From Salinisphaera japonica YTM-1 (lineage in GTDB: Bacteria > Pseudomonadota > Gammaproteobacteria > Nevskiales > Salinisphaeraceae), in assembly GCF_003788585.1 (NCBI RefSeq), contig NZ_AYKG01000019.1, positions 1 to 52,417 of the forward strand: a stretch of DNA of 52,417 bases, in the 5' to 3' direction. Under the pieces are notes generated by a model, which worked only from the letters and a program-made list of their open reading frames with translations, searched no databases and was not told the DNA's origin. This document shows, piece by piece, positions 32,605-41,120 of this stretch. Positions within the stretch are counted from its first letter, which is position 1. Every line of letters starts with the position of its first letter. The position numbers and the translations under genes were made by a program.

Positions 32605-34121
32605 CCCGGCCTACCATCGGCATCATCGGCGCCGGCCTCGGCGGCCTGGCCGCCGCCGTGACCGCTGCGGCCCGCGGTTACGACGTCACCGTGCTGGAAA
32701 AGAACGACTGGCTCGGCGGCAAGGCCGCCGTGCTGGAAGAAGACGGCTTTCGTTTCGACATGGGCCCGACGATCCTGACCGTGCCGCGTGTGTTGGAACG
32801 TATCTTCGGCGAGGCCGATACCCCCATCGAATCCATGCTCGATCTGGTGCGCCTGGACCCGCAGTGGCGCTGTTTCTTCGAGCCCGGCGACGTGCTCGAT
32901 CTGCACCAGGACATGGCCACGATGGATCGCGAGCTGGCCGCCTTCGCACCGGGTACGGAAAAAGGCTATCGCGATTTTCTGGCCGTGGCGGAGAATCTGT
33001 CGCGTATCTCGGACAAGTTCTTTTTCTGGAAGGCCGTTCAGGATCTCAAGGACACCATCGACGTGGGCCAGAACATGTCATGGCACACCATGCGCGACGT
33101 GATGGCCCTGCGCATGCATCAGTCCGTGGGCGGGCTGGTACGCAAGCACGTGAAAGACAAGCGCGTGGCCCAGATGCTCGATCATTTCATTCAGTACGTG
33201 GGCAGCTCGCCGGCGGCCTCGCCGGCCGTACTGGCCGGCATCGCCCATATGCAGGTCGGCGAAGGCGTGTGGTACCCGATGGGCGGCACGCGGGCCGTGC
33301 CGGCGGCACTGGCGCGCCTGGCCGAGTCACTCGGCGTGACGTTTCATACCGGCGTGGATGTCGCCCAGATCACGATGGACGGGCGACGCGCCACCGGCAT
33401 CAAGACCACCGACGGCCAGACCATGGCCTTTGACGCCGTGATCTCCAACATGGATTCGGTGCGCACCTATCGCGAGCTGGTGGGCGGCGCCCCGGCCAAG
33501 GCCTTTGCCAAGACCGGCCAACGCGAGCCAGCCTGCTCGGGCGTGGTGCTCTACCTGGGCCTGGATCGTGCCTACGAGCACTTGGCGCATCACAACTTCG
33601 TCTTCTCGCGCGACCCGGAAGAAGAGTTCGAAGCGATCTATCACAAGGGCGTGCCCGCACCCGACCCCACGGCCTATATCGCAGCCCCCGCGCGCACGGA
33701 GCCCGGCGTGGCCCCGGACGGCGGCGAAGCGCTCTACGTGCTGGTGCACACGCCCTATCTGCGGCCCGGCCAGAACTGGCAGGACATGCTGCCCGGCTAT
33801 CGCCAGGTGATCTTCGACAAGCTGGCCCGTGCGGCCGGCATGGATGATCTGGAGGAGCGGATCGTGGTCGAGCGTGCGCTCACCCCACAGGATATCCACG
33901 AGCGTTATCGCGTGCTGGACGGGGCGATCTATGGCCTGGCCAGCCACGGCAAGATGATGGGCGCGTTCAAGCCCGGCAACCGCAGCCGCTATGTCGACGG
34001 GCTGTATCTGGCCGGCGGCTCGGCCCATCCCGGCCCGGGCATGCCCATGGCGCTGATGTCCGGCTGGATCGCCGCCGATGCGCTGGATGCGGATTTCGGA
34101 GAACGACAGGGCGCGGCGTGA
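32601..34121 (+). CDS. CrtI/CrtN-type FAD-dependent carotenoid desaturase, second copy
   Basis: A 506-residue phytoene-desaturase-family protein. FAD motif IGIIGAGLGGLAAAVTAAARGYDVTVLEK (about 6-34), then LGGKAAVLEEDGFRFDMGPTILT, a central GVWYPMGGTRAVPAALARLA, and the C-terminal signature LYLAGGSAHPGPGMPMALMSG. The second of two non-identical desaturase-type genes in a row, as in C30 carotenoid clusters with separate CrtN desaturase and CrtNb/CrtP oxidase. The wording HPGPGMPMALMSGW is closest to classic desaturases, so this copy may be the desaturase (weak inference). Starts with ATGA overlapping the previous stop; its own stop overlaps the next GTG start. Confidence 0.88.
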   Translation: MTRPTIGIIGAGLGGLAAAVTAAARGYDVTVLEKNDWLGGKAAVLEEDGFRFDMGPTILTVPRVLERIFGEADTPIESMLDLVRLDPQWRCFFEPGDVLDLHQDMATMDRELAAFAPGTEKGYRDFLAVAENLSRISDKFFFWKAVQDLKDTIDVGQNMSWHTMRDVMALRMHQSVGGLVRKHVKDKRVAQMLDHFIQYVGSSPAASPAVLAGIAHMQVGEGVWYPMGGTRAVPAALARLAESLGVTFHTGVDVAQITMDGRRATGIKTTDGQTMAFDAVISNMDSVRTYRELVGGAPAKAFAKTGQREPACSGVVLYLGLDRAYEHLAHHNFVFSRDPEEEFEAIYHKGVPAPDPTAYIAAPARTEPGVAPDGGEALYVLVHTPYLRPGQNWQDMLPGYRQVIFDKLARAAGMDDLEERIVVERALTPQDIHERYRVLDGAIYGLASHGKMMGAFKPGNRSRYVDGLYLAGGSAHPGPGMPMALMSGWIAADALDADFGERQGAA

Positions 34122-34906
34122 GCCGTGTATCACCCGCGGCCGGGGCCGTCATGGCCCAGCGCTCGGCGCTGGCCACGGCGTTTTTCACGTGGGTGATGCA
34201 GCGCCAGATCGCAGGCTCGTTTAACGCGCTGCGGATCGCCCGGCCCGGCCTGCCCGAGCTGCCCGCCAACACGCCACTCGTGGTCTATTCCAACCACCCG
34301 GCCTGGTGGGACCCGGCACTCTATATCGTGCTGGCCGGGCAGCTGTTCGCTGATCGTGACAGCTACGGGCCGATGGACGCCGCGGCCCTGGATCAATACC
34401 GGATTCTGCGTCGCGTCGGTATCTTCGGTATTGATACAGAAGGCTATCGCGGGGCCGCGCGTTTCCTGCGCGTGGCCGAGGGCCTGCTTGCAAGCCCGGA
34501 TCGCATGCTCTGGGTGACGGCACAAGGCGCCTTCGCCGATCCGCGGGCACGCCCGCTCACCCTGCGCCCGGGCCTGGCCCGGCTGTTGGCCCGCGTACCC
34601 AACGCCGTTGCCGTGCCGTTGGCGATCGAATACCCGTTCTGGCAAGAAAAACAGCCCGAGGCGCTGTGTCGTTTTGGCACGCCGATCGCTGCGAATCAGG
34701 CCAGCGCCGAGGCTCTAACCACGGCGCTCACCGAGCAGATGGATCGCCTGGCTGATAGCGCGATGATGCGCTCGCCCGATGATTTCGACACCCTGATCGC
34801 CGGGCGCGCGGGCGTCGGCGGCGTCTATGATCTGGGCCGGCGTGTGAAGGCCGCGCTGCAGGGCCGGGCGTTTGATGCCCGGCATGATCAAACCCCGCCG
34901 CGATGA
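34118..34906 (+). CDS. PlsC-type acyltransferase of the carotenoid cluster
   Basis: A 262-residue 1-acyl-glycerophosphate acyltransferase-like protein. The catalytic HxxxxD reads SNHPAWWDPALYI (H60 and D65), with a later block GIDTEGYRGAARFLR and a substrate loop near VTAQGAFADPRARPLTLRPGLARLL. A phospholipid role is possible, but its place between carotenoid desaturase and glycosyltransferase genes suggests it esterifies the sugar of a glycosylated carotenoid, as CrtO does in staphyloxanthin synthesis (inference). GTG start, overlapping the previous stop (GTGA), and ATGA overlap with the next gene: strict translational coupling. Confidence 0.85.
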   Translation: MSRVSPAAGAVMAQRSALATAFFTWVMQRQIAGSFNALRIARPGLPELPANTPLVVYSNHPAWWDPALYIVLAGQLFADRDSYGPMDAAALDQYRILRRVGIFGIDTEGYRGAARFLRVAEGLLASPDRMLWVTAQGAFADPRARPLTLRPGLARLLARVPNAVAVPLAIEYPFWQEKQPEALCRFGTPIAANQASAEALTTALTEQMDRLADSAMMRSPDDFDTLIAGRAGVGGVYDLGRRVKAALQGRAFDARHDQTPPR

Positions 34907-36030
34907 TCCTCGCCGCCTGGATCGCGCTGGGACTGGCCGGGCTCTACGCCGGGCTGACGTTGATCAACCTGGCGCTGTTTCGAGTGCCTGGGGCGGTGTC
35001 GGATGGTGCGCCGCGCCGGGCCGTGTCTCTGTTGATTCCGGCTCGCGATGAAGGCGCGCGTATTGGCGCCACGCTCGACGCCGCACTAGCCAGCCGCGAC
35101 ATCGAGCTGGAAATCATCGTGCTCGACGACGACTCAAGCGACGATACGCCCGATCAGGTCAGCGCCCTGGCCGCCCGTGACGCGCGTGTGCGATTGATCA
35201 CCGGGGCCCCGCTGCCGGCCGGCCTGAACGGCAAGCAACATGCCTGTGCCCAGCTGGCCACTGCAGCCCGCCACGACACGCTGGTCTTCATCGATGCCGA
35301 CGTGCATCTGGCCCCCGACGCGCTGGCCCGGGCCACGGCCTGGCTGCACGGGCGCGGGCTGGGGCTGGCCAGCGGGTTTCCGAGCCAGCCGACCGATACC
35401 TGGGGCGAGACGCTTCTGGTGCCGATGATTCCGGTGCTGCTGCTGGGCTATCTGCCGCTGGGCCTGGCCCGCCTGATGCCGCGCGCGCCGAGCCTGGCCG
35501 CCGGCTGTGGCCAGCTCATGCTCGTGACGCGCGCGGCCTATACCGCCGCCGGCGGGCACGCGGCGATCGCCACGCGCATGCACGACGGGCTGAACCTGCC
35601 GGCCAATGCACGCCGGGCCGGCCATGCCACGGATCTGTTCAATGCCGCGGGCCTGGCGCGCTGTCGCATGTACGACGGGTTTGAAAGCGCCTGGCGCGGG
35701 TTTTCCAAGGACGCGACCGAGGGCATGGCCACGCCGCCGGCGTTGCCGGTCTGGACGTTGCTCCTGGCCGGCGGGCATCTCTGGCCGTTCGTGGTGCTGA
35801 TCGCGGCCTTGTTCACGGCCTCGATTCAGGCGCTCGGGGTCGCCGCCCCTGCTGTCGTGCTGCTTGCCGTCGCACGGATTGCCGTGGCCCGCGCCACGGG
35901 TCAGCGCGCCCTGGCCGTGGCGCTGCACCCGGCGGCCGTGGTCGCGACGCTGGCCCTGCAATGGCAGGCACTCATCGCCGCCCGTCGCGGGCGCGCCCGC
36001 ACCTGGCGCGGCCGTACCTATACGCCGTGA
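34903..36030 (+). CDS. Family 2 glycosyltransferase of the carotenoid cluster (CrtQ-like)
   Basis: A 375-residue membrane-associated GT-A enzyme. An N-terminal membrane helix (about 2-24) precedes SLLIPARDEGARIGATLDAAL, IIVLDDDSSDDTPDQVSALA and the DxD motif in LVFIDADVHLAPDALARA (about 125-142). Two or three C-terminal hydrophobic segments (about 282-345) anchor it. GLNGKQHACAQLA is typical of the GT2 subgroup found with carotenoid genes. Likely transfers a sugar to the carboxyl group of a carotenoid acid (inference). Last gene of the four-gene operon; its 3' end overlaps the convergent alpha/beta hydrolase gene by 13 nt. Confidence 0.86.
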   Translation: MILAAWIALGLAGLYAGLTLINLALFRVPGAVSDGAPRRAVSLLIPARDEGARIGATLDAALASRDIELEIIVLDDDSSDDTPDQVSALAARDARVRLITGAPLPAGLNGKQHACAQLATAARHDTLVFIDADVHLAPDALARATAWLHGRGLGLASGFPSQPTDTWGETLLVPMIPVLLLGYLPLGLARLMPRAPSLAAGCGQLMLVTRAAYTAAGGHAAIATRMHDGLNLPANARRAGHATDLFNAAGLARCRMYDGFESAWRGFSKDATEGMATPPALPVWTLLLAGGHLWPFVVLIAALFTASIQALGVAAPAVVLLAVARIAVARATGQRALAVALHPAAVVATLALQWQALIAARRGRARTWRGRTYTP

Positions 36031-36980
36031 GTGTTATCCATGGCCAGCTCGCCGTTGATGAGGGCGCGGATCCAGGCCACATAGCGCGGCAACAGCCGTG
36101 GCGGCAGGTCATGGCCCAGGCCGTCGATCTCCTCGTAATGCACGTTGGGCAGGTGGGCGGCCGTGTCGCGCCCGTGGGCCACGGGCAAGAGCGGATCGGC
36201 CTTGCCGTGGATGACCAGCGCCGGCTGGCGGATCGTTTCCAAGGTATCGCGGCGCGAGGTGGCCGAGAGCACGGCCAGCATCTGGCGATGCGTGCCGGCC
36301 GGCGAGTAGGCCCGCTCGGCGTTTTTCAGACATTCGCGGTACCAGTCGGCTTCGCTGCGGGCGAGCTTGGGATCCGTACTGCCGATCATGCGCATGGTCT
36401 TGGCCATCTGCGCGGCCACGTCTTCCGGCGCGCGGCTCTTTGGCTTTTTGGCCAGGCGTCGCAGCACGCGTAGACGGCTACGCGGCAGTTTCTGATGGCC
36501 CGAGGTCGACATGATCGAGGTGAGTGTCTTGACCCGGCCCGGATCCTGCGCGGCCAGGATCTGGGCGATCATGCCGCCCATGGACACCCCCACCACATGC
36601 ACCTCGGTCACGCCCAGATGATCGAGCAGGCCGGTGGCATCGTCGGCCATGGCATACAGATCATACGGCGCGCCGATATCGCGCTTCATCACCCCGCGCA
36701 GGAATGCCTTCACCGGCGACGGATACGGCTTTTTCGTCTTGAACTGGCTCGACAGGCCGATATCGCGGTTATCGAAACGAACCACGTAGAGCCCCGTATC
36801 GGCCAGCGCGCGACAGAAGGCATCCGGCCAGGCGCGCAGCTGCATGCCCAGGCCCACGATCAGAAGCAGCGCGGGCTTGTCGGGCCGGCCGAAGGTTTCG
36901 TAGGCGATCGTCATGTCGCCGATCTCGCAGCGTTCGACCGTATCCGCGCCGTCGAGTGCGGGGGCAAGAAACTCCGTCAT
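36018..36980 (-). CDS. Alpha/beta hydrolase
   Basis: A 320-residue alpha/beta-fold hydrolase. Oxyanion-side strand LLLIVGLGMQLRAWPDAFC, then RFDNRDIGLSSQF, the nucleophile elbow VVGVSMGGMIAQILAA (Ser), the acid in VIHGKADPLLP and the His in IDGLGHDLPPRLL. No signal peptide. The RFDNRDIG string is common to a widespread esterase/haloperoxidase-like group of unknown substrate. AGGA 9 nt before the ATG at 36980 supports this start; the frame extends 49 codons further but would cover the divergent DUF1992 gene. Confidence 0.88.
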   Translation of the reverse strand: MTEFLAPALDGADTVERCEIGDMTIAYETFGRPDKPALLLIVGLGMQLRAWPDAFCRALADTGLYVVRFDNRDIGLSSQFKTKKPYPSPVKAFLRGVMKRDIGAPYDLYAMADDATGLLDHLGVTEVHVVGVSMGGMIAQILAAQDPGRVKTLTSIMSTSGHQKLPRSRLRVLRRLAKKPKSRAPEDVAAQMAKTMRMIGSTDPKLARSEADWYRECLKNAERAYSPAGTHRQMLAVLSATSRRDTLETIRQPALVIHGKADPLLPVAHGRDTAAHLPNVHYEEIDGLGHDLPPRLLPRYVAWIRALINGELAMDNTHGV

Positions 36981-37041
36981 AAACTCGTGTCCTGATTCGA
37001 CCGCGTACTGATGCCGCACGCGCACGCTACAATCCAGACCG

Positions 37042-37452
37042 ATGAGCCTACTCGACCAACTCGCCGACGCCCATATCCAGACCGCGATCGACAACGGCGA
37101 TCTGGACAACCTGCCCGGCCAGGGCAAGCCGTTGCCCCCGGACGAGGCCCGCCAGGTGCCGGCCGAGCTGCGCGCGGGCTATCGCCTGCTCAAGAACGCC
37201 GGCTTCGTGCCGCCCGAAATACAGACCCACCGCGAGCTGCGCGAAGTCGAGGATCTGCTGGCCCAGGCCCTGCCCGAGTCCGAGGCGCACGAGCGCTTGA
37301 GCCGTCGGGCGCGCTGGATCGAGACACAGTTATCGACCTCGCGCCGTGGGCGGGCGCTGCTGGCTGATCGCACCTACGGCGATGCCCTGCGCCGGCATCT
37401 GGCCGGGAGCGATAACGGGGCCGATGACGAGTGCGATGACAAGCAACGCTGA
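37042..37452 (+). CDS. DUF1992 (DnaJ homologue subfamily C member 28 domain) protein
   Basis: A 136-residue soluble protein matching the DUF1992/DnaJC28 conserved domain: the start LLDQLADAHIQTAIDNGDLDNLPGQGKPLP is its hallmark, followed by LRAGYRLLKNAGFVPPEI and a helical Glu/Arg-rich rest. Despite the name it has no J domain. Molecular function unknown. Divergent from the alpha/beta hydrolase and overlapping the next GNAT start by 17 nt, which suggests co-translation of the two. Confidence 0.9.
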   Translation: MSLLDQLADAHIQTAIDNGDLDNLPGQGKPLPPDEARQVPAELRAGYRLLKNAGFVPPEIQTHRELREVEDLLAQALPESEAHERLSRRARWIETQLSTSRRGRALLADRTYGDALRRHLAGSDNGADDECDDKQR

Positions 37453-37999
37453 TATCTCGATTCGGCGTGCGCACGGCCCGGCCGATCGGGCCGCAATCAG
37501 TGAGCTGGCGCATCGCATCTGGCCCGCCCACTACGCACCGATCATTGGCCACGCCCAGGTCGATTACATGCTGGCCCAGGGCTATACGCCGACCGCACTT
37601 GCCGCCGCCGAAGACGCCGGCACTGCGTTCTACCTGGCCGAGCAGGCCGGGCAAGCGCTGGGCTATGCCGCGCTGGCGCCGGAGCCGGGGCCGGGGCCGG
37701 GGCCGGGGCCGGGGCCGGGGCCGGAACCCGCCACGATGCTGTTGGACAAGCTCTATCTCGACGCCTCGGCCCGTGGTCAAGGCATCGGCCGCGGGCTGCT
37801 CGCGTATCTGATCGATGCCGCACGGGCGGGCCGCGCGCGCCAACTCACGCTACGCGTGAATCGCCACAACACCGCCAGCATCGCGTTCTACCAGCGCGCC
37901 GGGTTCGTGATCGTGGCCGAGCACGCCAAGGCCATCGGCCACGGGTATGTCATGGATGACTACCTGATGACCATGGATCTTAGCGCCCGTAGCCGATAG
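37436..37999 (+). CDS. GNAT-family N-acetyltransferase with a (Pro-Gly)n insert
   Basis: A 187-residue GNAT enzyme. The acetyl-CoA loop is SARGQGIGRGLLAYLIDAA (about 111-129), preceded by LLDKLYLDA, and the C-terminal fold block is VNRHNTASIAFYQRAGF. Between two core strands (about residues 83-98) lies an EPGPGPGPGPGPGPGPEP stretch encoded by the GGGGCC tract at 37687-37722, absent from relatives I know, where only a short loop is found. It would lengthen a surface loop without changing the frame. Substrate (protein, amine or antibiotic) unknown. The ATG lies inside the DUF1992 gene; the 3' end overlaps the convergent prpE gene by 20 nt. Confidence 0.85.
   Translation: MTSNADISIRRAHGPADRAAISELAHRIWPAHYAPIIGHAQVDYMLAQGYTPTALAAAEDAGTAFYLAEQAGQALGYAALAPEPGPGPGPGPGPGPEPATMLLDKLYLDASARGQGIGRGLLAYLIDAARAGRARQLTLRVNRHNTASIAFYQRAGFVIVAEHAKAIGHGYVMDDYLMTMDLSARSR
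37687..37722 (+). repeat. Hexanucleotide tandem repeat (GGGGCC)6 inside the GNAT gene
   Basis: Six perfect GGGGCC units flanked by degenerate ones (GGAGCC before, GGAACC after). Because the unit is 6 bp, copy-number changes add or remove one Pro-Gly pair and keep the frame. G-runs of four at regular spacing can form G-quadruplexes. Confidence 0.95.
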
Positions 38000-39887
38000 T
38001 CGCCAGCCGCTCGGCGATCTCGTCCAGGCCGCTGGCATCGTCGATGGTGGCCGGAATCTGAACCTCGTCGCCGTCGGCGATCTGGCGCAGGGTGGCCCGT
38101 ACGGTCTTGCCCGAGCGCGTCTTGGGCAGGCGCTCGACGATCACGGCTTTCTTGAATGCCGCCACCGGGCCGATGGCCGCCCGTACGGCGGCGATCAGCT
38201 CCGCCACGATATCGGCTTCGGGGCGCTCACAGCCGGCCTTCAAAACCACGAGGGCCACCGGCAACTGGCCCTTGTCGGCATCGCGGGCGCCGATGACCGC
38301 GGCCTCGGCCACGTCGTCGTGGGCGGCCACGATCTCCTCGATCATCCCGGTGGACAGCCGATGTCCGGCGACGTTGATGATGTCGTCGATACGGCTCATC
38401 ACCCACAGGTTGTCATCCGCGTCGAAATAGCCGGCATCGCCCGAGCGATAATAGCCTTCGTAGGCCGATAGATAGGCCTCGACGTAGCGCGTGTCGTTGT
38501 TCCAGAGCGTGGTCAGCGTACCCGGCGGCAGCGGCAGGGCGATCGCGATATCGCCCATCTCGCCGGCGGCAACGTCCTGGCCGTCGGGGCCCAGCACATG
38601 CACGTCATAGCCCGGCATGGGCCGGCCCGCCGAGCCACTGGGCACGGCCAGATCCGCGATGCCCAGCGGGTTGGCCGTGATGGCCCAGGCGGTCTCGGTC
38701 TGCCACCAGTGATCGACCACGGGCACGTTCAAATGCCGGGCCGCCCAGGCCGCGGTATCCGGATCACAGTGCTCGCCGGCCAGAAACAGCGCGCGCAGGC
38801 ACGAGACATCGTGGCCGGCGGCGGCCCGGCCTTCCGGATCGATTTTCTTGATCGCCCGGAAGGCGGTCGGCGCGGTGAAGAACACGTTCACGCCGTGGTC
38901 TTCGATCACGCGCCAGAAGGCCCCGGCATCGGGCGTGCCCACGGGCTTGCCTTCGTAGATGACCGTGGTGCAGCCGAGCAGCAGCGGCGCATACACACAA
39001 TAAGAATGGCCGACCACCCAGCCCACGTCCGAGGCGGTCCAGAACGTATCCTGCGGCGTGAGCCCGTAGACCGCGCGGGCCGAGTAGTGCATGGCCACGG
39101 CATGCCCGCCGTTGTCGCGCACCACGCCCTTGGGGCGGCCGGTGGTGCCCGAGGTATAGAGAATATAAAGCGGGTCGGTAGCCGCTACCGGCACACAATT
39201 CGCCGGACGGGCGCTAGCCACGGCTTCATGCCAGTCGATATCACGCCCGGCGATGAGATCACAGGGCTGGGTGTCGCGCTGGATGATGATGCAGCGCTCG
39301 ACCTTGTGCGCGGCCAGCTCAATGGCGTGATCCAGCAGCGGCTTGTAGGCCACCACCCGGCCCGGCTCGATACCACAAGAGGCCGAGATCACGAGCTTGG
39401 GCGTGGCGTCATCGATACGCTTGGCAAGCTCCGGCCCGGCAAAGCCGCCGAAGACCACCGAATGCACCGCGCCGATCCGCGCGCAGGCCAGCATGGCGAT
39501 CACGGCCTCGGGCATCATCGGCATATAGATGATCACGCGGTCGCCTTTTTCCACGCCCAGCGCGGCAATGGCCCCGGCGAAACGCGCGACACGCGTCAGC
39601 AGCTCGTCATAGGTCAGGCGGGTGATCGTGCCCGTGACGGGGCTGTCATGGATGAGGGCCACGCGCTCGCCGTGGCCGGCCTCGACGTGGCGATCCACGC
39701 AGTTGTCGCAGGTATTGAGCGTGGCGCCGACGAACCAGGAATAGAACGGGGCCGCACGGGCATCGAGCACGCTTTCCGGCTCGCTCATCCAGCGGATATG
39801 GCCGGCCTCACGGTCCCAGAAGGCCGCGGGGTCGGTACGGGCAAGCTCGAAATCCGCGGCGTAGCGTGTCGCAGGCGATGGGCTCAT
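37980..39887 (-). CDS. prpE: Propionate--CoA ligase (PrpE-like acyl-CoA synthetase)
   Basis: A 635-residue ANL-superfamily enzyme. An acetyl-CoA-synthetase-type N-terminus (FWDREAGHIRWMSEPESVLD), P-loop-like ILYTSGTTGRPKGVVRDNGGHAVAM (about 239-263), WWQTETAW, YRSGDAGYFDADDNLWVMSRIDDIINVAGHRLSTGMIEE (hinge and A8) and the catalytic Lys in KTRSGKTVRATLRQI near the end. The VVFGGFAGPELAKRIDDATPK and NNDTRYVEAYLSAYEG strings are those of PrpE/ACSS3 rather than Acs. Reaction: propionate + ATP + CoA to propionyl-CoA + AMP + PPi. The first ATG is used; a TTG five codons upstream is possible. A gap of 71 nt separates it from the DUF892 gene upstream on the same strand. Confidence 0.9.
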   Translation of the reverse strand: MSPSPATRYAADFELARTDPAAFWDREAGHIRWMSEPESVLDARAAPFYSWFVGATLNTCDNCVDRHVEAGHGERVALIHDSPVTGTITRLTYDELLTRVARFAGAIAALGVEKGDRVIIYMPMMPEAVIAMLACARIGAVHSVVFGGFAGPELAKRIDDATPKLVISASCGIEPGRVVAYKPLLDHAIELAAHKVERCIIIQRDTQPCDLIAGRDIDWHEAVASARPANCVPVAATDPLYILYTSGTTGRPKGVVRDNGGHAVAMHYSARAVYGLTPQDTFWTASDVGWVVGHSYCVYAPLLLGCTTVIYEGKPVGTPDAGAFWRVIEDHGVNVFFTAPTAFRAIKKIDPEGRAAAGHDVSCLRALFLAGEHCDPDTAAWAARHLNVPVVDHWWQTETAWAITANPLGIADLAVPSGSAGRPMPGYDVHVLGPDGQDVAAGEMGDIAIALPLPPGTLTTLWNNDTRYVEAYLSAYEGYYRSGDAGYFDADDNLWVMSRIDDIINVAGHRLSTGMIEEIVAAHDDVAEAAVIGARDADKGQLPVALVVLKAGCERPEADIVAELIAAVRAAIGPVAAFKKAVIVERLPKTRSGKTVRATLRQIADGDEVQIPATIDDASGLDEIAERLATIGYGR

Positions 39888-39958
39888 GGCGGGCACGATC
39901 AAAAACGATGCGTTGACGATGCCACTTGACCGCGCCCCGACCTATACGACTTTCGACC

Positions 39959-40444
39959 TTAGCTGGCGAGATAGTGCTTCGTGGTATCCACCAGCACGTC
40001 GTCCAGCCATTTGGCCATGGCCACGTCATCAGCCACGAGTGATTCGAGCGTGGCCTTGGCCTGGCCTTCATCCGCGGCCTCGGCGGTCGTGACCAGCGCT
40101 CGATAATTGGCGATTTCGAAGTGCTCGAAGGCGATGCTGGCGGCCACACTCTGTACCGGCGTCTCGCCGCTCATCTGCGTGCCCCAGGAATGACCCACGG
40201 CCGAGACCTTGCCGCCGATGTCCTTAGCTTTGCTGACATCGCTGCCCAGGTCAGCCAGCAGTTCGGCGATCTCTTTCTGGTGGGCCCGGGTCTCTTCGAC
40301 GTGCTCGCGCATGCGGGCCGCCAGCTCGGGATAGTCGTCCTCGAGCGCGTCGGTGCGGCCAGAAAGCATGGTCTCGCCGTGCTTGGCGAAGGCATGGGCC
40401 TCTTGTAGCCATTCGATCAAGGTGTCTTTATGCGATTGCGCCAC
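39959..40444 (-). CDS. DUF892 (YciE/YciF) ferritin-like protein
   Basis: A 161-residue four-helix protein. Helix pieces: DTLIEWLQEAHAFAKHGETML, PELAARMREHVEETRAHQKEIAELLADLG (carrying ExxH-type ligands), SVAASIAFEHFEIANYRALVTTAEA (second ExxH) and LESLVADDVAMAKWLDDVLV. This is the ferritin-like DUF892 fold of YciE/YciF, linked to osmotic and general stress in enterobacteria. I choose the GTG at 40444, not the ATG at 40516, because GAGGAC sits 6 nt before the GTG and the family starts there; the extra 24 codons look non-native. Confidence 0.82.
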   Translation of the reverse strand: MAQSHKDTLIEWLQEAHAFAKHGETMLSGRTDALEDDYPELAARMREHVEETRAHQKEIAELLADLGSDVSKAKDIGGKVSAVGHSWGTQMSGETPVQSVAASIAFEHFEIANYRALVTTAEAADEGQAKATLESLVADDVAMAKWLDDVLVDTTKHYLAS

Positions 40445-40534
40445 GATGGTGTCCTCTTGGCAAAAATACTGATGGTGCAGGCGTTTCACGTGTAACCAAC
40501 GTGATATAGCCCGCAACTGATGCAGCCCACGGCA

Positions 40535-41065
40535 TCACGTGAGAATCGACAATGCCTCGGCAAACGCATCGTGAGCCTCATCGGAAAACAACACGAAGCG
40601 CGCCCGGCGCAGCGAAATGACCGAGCGCGCGGCCTCGCCCACGGTTTCCATGGCGATCGTGGCGGCCTCACTCAGCGGATACCCATAGATGCCGGCCGAT
40701 ATCGCGGGAAACGCGATCGAGGCCGCGGCCTTGTCTTCAGCCAGCTCAATGGCCGTGCGATAGCAGGCCGCCAACTGCGGGGGCACATCCGGGTCATCGG
40801 AATAGACCGGCCCGGCACAATGCACCACCCAATCATTGGGCAGATCGAAGGCCGGCGTGATCACGCCTTGCCCGGCGCTGATGGGCGCCAGTGCGCGGCT
40901 GGCCTCGACCAGCTGCGGCCCGGCTGCGCGATGAATCGCGCCGTCGACACCGCCACCGCCCTTGAGCTGTTGGTTGGCCGCGTTGACGATCACCTCGATA
41001 TCGCCCTGATCGGTGATATCGCCCTTGATGCATTCGATGGTCATCTCGCCGATGGCGCGCTGCAT
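40535..41065 (-). CDS. Macrodomain protein (O-acetyl-ADP-ribose deacetylase-like)
   Basis: A 176-residue macrodomain. Ligand loops: IKGDITDQGDIEVIVNAANQQLKGGGGVDGAIHRAAG (about 12-48), where the Asn of NAAN and the GGGGVDGAIH loop bind ADP-ribose, and FPAISAGIYGYPLSEAATIAM (about 126-146), the second loop. This is the YmdB/MacroD type, which removes ADP-ribose or deacetylates O-acetyl-ADP-ribose. Start is ATG 41065 (MQRAIGEMTIECIKG); ATG 41044 is an alternative. Divergent from the DUF2254 gene, whose start is 55 nt away. Confidence 0.88.
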   Translation of the reverse strand: MQRAIGEMTIECIKGDITDQGDIEVIVNAANQQLKGGGGVDGAIHRAAGPQLVEASRALAPISAGQGVITPAFDLPNDWVVHCAGPVYSDDPDVPPQLAACYRTAIELAEDKAAASIAFPAISAGIYGYPLSEAATIAMETVGEAARSVISLRRARFVLFSDEAHDAFAEALSILT

Positions 41066-41120
41066 AACTCGTGCTCTGTTTGCCTGTAAAGTCGCCCCAT
41101 ATTTACGCGATGGAGCCCCT

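Noticed and set aside
38598-39929. 443-codon + strand frame opposite prpE
   Set aside because: Antisense shadow; the prpE frame has all acyl-CoA synthetase motifs.
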